From Chromera velia (taxonomy: Eukaryota; Sar; Chromeraceae): 21,915 nucleotides of DNA. The stretch is taken from NCBI GenBank assembly GCA_018398765.1, contig JAHBMJ010001465.1:9471-31385 (forward strand). Reading direction: 5' to 3'. The notes beneath the pieces were generated by a model. The model made no database searches and had not been told where the DNA came from. It worked only from the letters and a program-made list of their open reading frames with translations. Positions 19,065 to 21,915 of this stretch are shown one piece after another (positions within the stretch are counted from its first letter, which is position 1; every line of letters begins with the position of its first letter). The position numbers were made by a program, and so were the translations under genes.

Positions 19065-20995
19065 AGCGATGCAGTACGTGCCCTCACAAGCTCCTTTTGT
19101 GCAGAGATCGCGCTGAGCGAATCAAAGGTCTCAATCCTTTTTTCCCTCTTCCACCAGGTGCAGAAATCGGTCTGAAGTCTGGTCTACCTTCTTCCTTGCT
19201 CTTCGATTGAGCTTTCAGTTGCTGGAACTGATGAGCTTCGCCTCAGCACAGGTGCCATGGGCGCTCTTCACAGATGTCATACATTCACACGCTCATCAAT
19301 GTTCCCCGCTCTTTTTCCTTCCGACGTTCTATACTCCAGCAAAGAGCAGATCTGATTATGGGGGACTCCGGCGCCATATAGCTCGCACGGAGACAGGCGC
19401 GGGTTTGAGGGGCACGTTTGTCTTTTTTTCTCCGGCACATTCCGGCACTGTGGGGCATCGAACCTCGTGTTGCATGCAACAGTATTATTAATAATACATT
19501 GCATGCAGCAAAACTCCCTGCATCCTTTTACGAAGATGTGGGAAGCCTCTCCAGGCACTCTGACAGTGTGACCTTGGTCTTGCGAGCGCTTGCGAGCTAC
19601 ATAGATCGTCCACGCTGAGGTCCGGTGCTCCGCAGACGCCCCCTTCATACTGACTATTTTGGAGGGCGTAGGGAAGCTAGGCTCCTACCATCCTAAGAGA
19701 TCTCCTCTTAGTTCATATAAGGTAAGTACTGTCATACATGAGTCTTCACTTCTATTCTGCTTTCTCTACAGAGACTGCTACTTCTGCATAAAGCTTTACT
19801 TCCGCATGCATGCTTTCTAATCATTAATGCATGTTCTCCACTACGCTCGTAATGCGCGCACTGCATAGATTCCTCACTGGGGCACCCATCACAATGCTAC
19901 ATGCCCCTCCCCTCATAAGTCTCGTCCCGAGACTTCATGTATAAAGATTGCGAGACAACCTCCATTGGGAACGTACTTGTTGTTGCGTGTTGCCTATCAG
20001 ACACACGTTCAAATGGTGAAGGAGGGATTTCCCTGCTTTGGGGTTCAAGGTTACACTTCAGTCGATCTGCTTATGAATCAAGACGAGGTGCTCCCTCTGC
20101 ACTCCACTGCATTAATTTTTCTTGCTGCCCCGACCGCACTGCCTTGCGAAAGCATGACACCTTGCTCTCTTACGTTAAGTTTCTCTTCTCTTCTTCCTCC
20201 TTGTTGCATCTTTTCCAGAAGAATTTTCTTTTCTTCTTTCTCTCTCGGATGCGCGCTTTCGCTTTCCACAGACGGGTAGACAAACCTCTCTCTACTTGTC
20301 ATACTTCTTTCTTGTCTTCTACAACCACTCATACAACCCTTCTCTGCTTGTCCTTTACTTTCTCCTTCCTTCACTTCACTCGCCACCAACTCCCTTTACT
20401 TCTCTTCTATTACCTCTCTGGCATCCACTCACACCTACATGCCCCCTCCCTCCAACGCCACGTCCCCGCGGCTAAGAAGACGCACAACGAACAAAGAAAA
20501 AAAAAGGTGGGCACAAGGCATGACAAGACACTGTCAGAGAATAGGAATAATGAGGTGTCTGTAGCGCAAACGGGCAGAGAGATCTGTTCATTCCCTGAAG
20601 AAAAATCGTAGTCGATAGGATGAACGACGAGGCAAATGTACAGATTTCACTGTCTCCCCATTGTTGATCAGACTAACAATGCTATGGGCGTAGTTCTGCA
20701 AAAGCCCTGCCTTCTTTCCTGTTTTTCTCTCACCGTCCAACAAAAGAATCGATCGACAGACAGACAGGCGTTATTCCAAGACAAAGACAGACAAACGGGC
20801 TCAAAAGAGAAAAACACACCTGATGATCTCAGACAAACAAAGAGCGGAATTCCAGATACGGACATACAGGTAAAAGGAACATCAATCGATCGTTCAGGAT
20901 CTATAAAAAGTTACTGGCAGACCCAAATGACTCAAAGTCAATGCCTTTTTCTCCCTCTCTCCTCACTGCATGCCACTCACTGACTCGTTGGAATG
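19065..20995. other. Intergenic region between two minus-strand genes
   Basis: This region must contain the fibrillin promoter and 5' UTR and the 3' UTR of the neighbouring coiled-coil gene. I see no TATA-type element I can defend. A plus-strand frame of 224 codons (19937-20611) is pyrimidine-rich and low in complexity after its first third, and I do not call it. A strong hairpin at 19471-19507 is listed separately. Confidence 0.5.
19471..19507. repeat. Near-perfect 37-nt palindrome
   Basis: TGCATGCAA (19471-19479) pairs with TTGCATGCA (19499-19507), and GTATTATT (19482-19489) pairs with AATAATAC (19490-19497). Only the CA/A bulge between the two blocks breaks the symmetry. It lies about 400 bp upstream of the fibrillin start codon. 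Confidence 0.85.
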
Positions 20996-21915
20996 CTAGG
21001 GCGTGATTGGAGTATGTGGATGCAGCACGTCATCCAGCTCTTTGGCAGAACAACCCGCCTTGAGGCGACGACGAATTTCATGCCAGTACTCCCTGTGCTT
21101 CTCTTTATGAAGCTTGGCTGCCTCACTGGCCTCCCACTCCTCTCGTTTACGCAGGCGGGCAGCTGTTTGCTCTACTTTTTCATTTTCAGATCTCCACTAC
21201 TCCTGCCATCGAGCAATCTGTGCTTTCAACTTCTCTTCCCGGATTCTTTGTTTCTTTGTGGGCTTCCGGCGAAGCTCAATCCTCTTCTCTCCATTGGATT
21301 TGTGGGCGGGAGTCTCTGAGAGCTGCGACTGGTGCTTCGCGACTGCTGCTGCTCGTTGTGGTATCTGGGCTTCAGTCTGCAAGTCGACAAAGATGTTAAC
21401 CCATCGCTTCTGATTTACGAGATGCTCTTGCTGCTGTTGGAGCTGCTGTTCTAGTTGATGCAAAACCTGCAGCACTTGAGTAGGCGGTTCAATCTTTTGT
21501 AGACGGAGAGTCTGGAGTTGCAACTGCAACTGAGTGAAGTCCATGTACGCCTGATCATACATCTCCTGGGATTTATGCAACTCGGCTACTACTTTTGCTA
21601 CTGCTGCATCAGTGGGGCGCTTTTGTTCAGATCCTGAATTGGGAAGGGAGACGGATGACATGGCAGGCTGCTGAAAGTGACTTTGCATTGCTCCATCCTC
21701 CCCCCTCTCTTCATTTTCACACCCAGTCCGTCGGGCCACTTCTGTAACGCCGTCTCCGCTCTCATGGGCAGGCGGAAGAGCAGACAAAATGGCAATTTGC
21801 AACTCAATTTCTCCCTTACATACATTCATTTTCTCCTCACTGCAAAGAGTGCTGCTATCTGGATGTTTCTCCAATGATCGCTGCACAGATGCGTCGAAGG
21901 AAATCTCATCAACGT
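20996..21915 (-). CDS. Unrecognised coiled-coil protein, 3' part, with one in-frame TAG
   Basis: The frame is open to the right edge of the window, where it reads VDEISFDASV before the first listed residues, so the start lies outside. The N-terminal visible part is mixed polar. A long Gln/Leu/Lys-rich region (about 21310-21610) has heptad-like spacing and the run LEQQLQQQQEHL, then KRWVNIFVDLQTEAQ and a basic KPTKKQRIREEKLKAQIARWQE. A TAG follows at 21197-21199. The same frame then continues for 66 codons of similar charged helical sequence (WRSENEKVEQ, LRKREEWEASEAAKLHKEKH, KAGCSAKELDDVLHPHTPITP) to a second TAG at 20996-20998. No family was recognised. The internal stop could be a sequence error, a recent nonsense mutation, or a readthrough site; if it is real the protein ends at RWQE. 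Confidence 0.75.

Noticed and set aside
19441-19620. tRNA gene on the minus strand, because GGTTCGATGCC matches a B box near 19460-19472
   Set aside because: The T stem pairs poorly and no matching acceptor or D arm was found.
19937-20611. 224-codon plus-strand open frame
   Set aside because: It becomes pyrimidine-rich and Ser/Leu/Phe-rich with no motif, and shows no splice or domain support.
21113-21240. A mini-intron removing the in-frame TAG
   Set aside because: The GT-AG pairs tried give lengths such as 29, 31, 38, 59, 61 and 68 nt, none a multiple of three, and one checked through (38 nt) runs into a stop.

Overview
The window is nuclear DNA from a eukaryote. Its genes are split by GT-AG introns, microsatellites are abundant, and about 13 kb in the middle is filled with transposon-like repeats. 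One gene encodes a plastid-lipid-associated (fibrillin/PAP) protein. It begins with a secretory signal peptide, followed by a Phe-containing, basic, Ser/Pro-rich stretch. This bipartite leader is typical of organisms with a complex, red-derived plastid, such as chromerids, dinoflagellates or stramenopiles. A chromerid alga (Chromera-like) is my best guess, but it is inference. One N inside a poly-C run (6336) shows this is a draft assembly.

Left end (188-3361, + strand): the 3' part of a voltage-gated cation channel gene. Four exons were joined by matching intron phases. They encode S3, an Arg-rich S4, S5, a pore loop with the motif TLEEW, S6, and a long Ser/Arg-rich cytoplasmic tail with a helical or coiled-coil end. 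The 5' part lies outside the window.

Middle (3362-16253): mostly intergenic and repetitive. It holds a 150-bp MITE with an 8-bp target-site duplication (4737-4886), a short pair of tRNA-like/SINE-like promoter motifs (9877-10094), and a candidate 3.2-kb element bounded by ATAATCATTAT-rich inverted arms (10366-13608). Inside that candidate element is a 146-bp tandem repeat. Further right is an AT-rich segment with GC-rich palindromic modules (13861-14757), two of which differ by a compensatory base-pair change. Two unrecognised minus-strand open frames (4185-4436 and 15029-15453) look more protein-like than their surroundings.

Right end (minus strand): the complete fibrillin gene (16254-19064, four exons, 358 aa, including a 42-nt micro-exon) and the 3' part of an unrecognised coiled-coil protein gene (20996-21915). 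The latter carries one in-frame TAG, after which 66 codons stay open in the same frame.

No operon-like or pathway link connects the three genes. The channel should act in a membrane and the fibrillin in the plastid. One shared feature is a (TTTC)n tract on the coding strand of an intron in both the channel and fibrillin genes.
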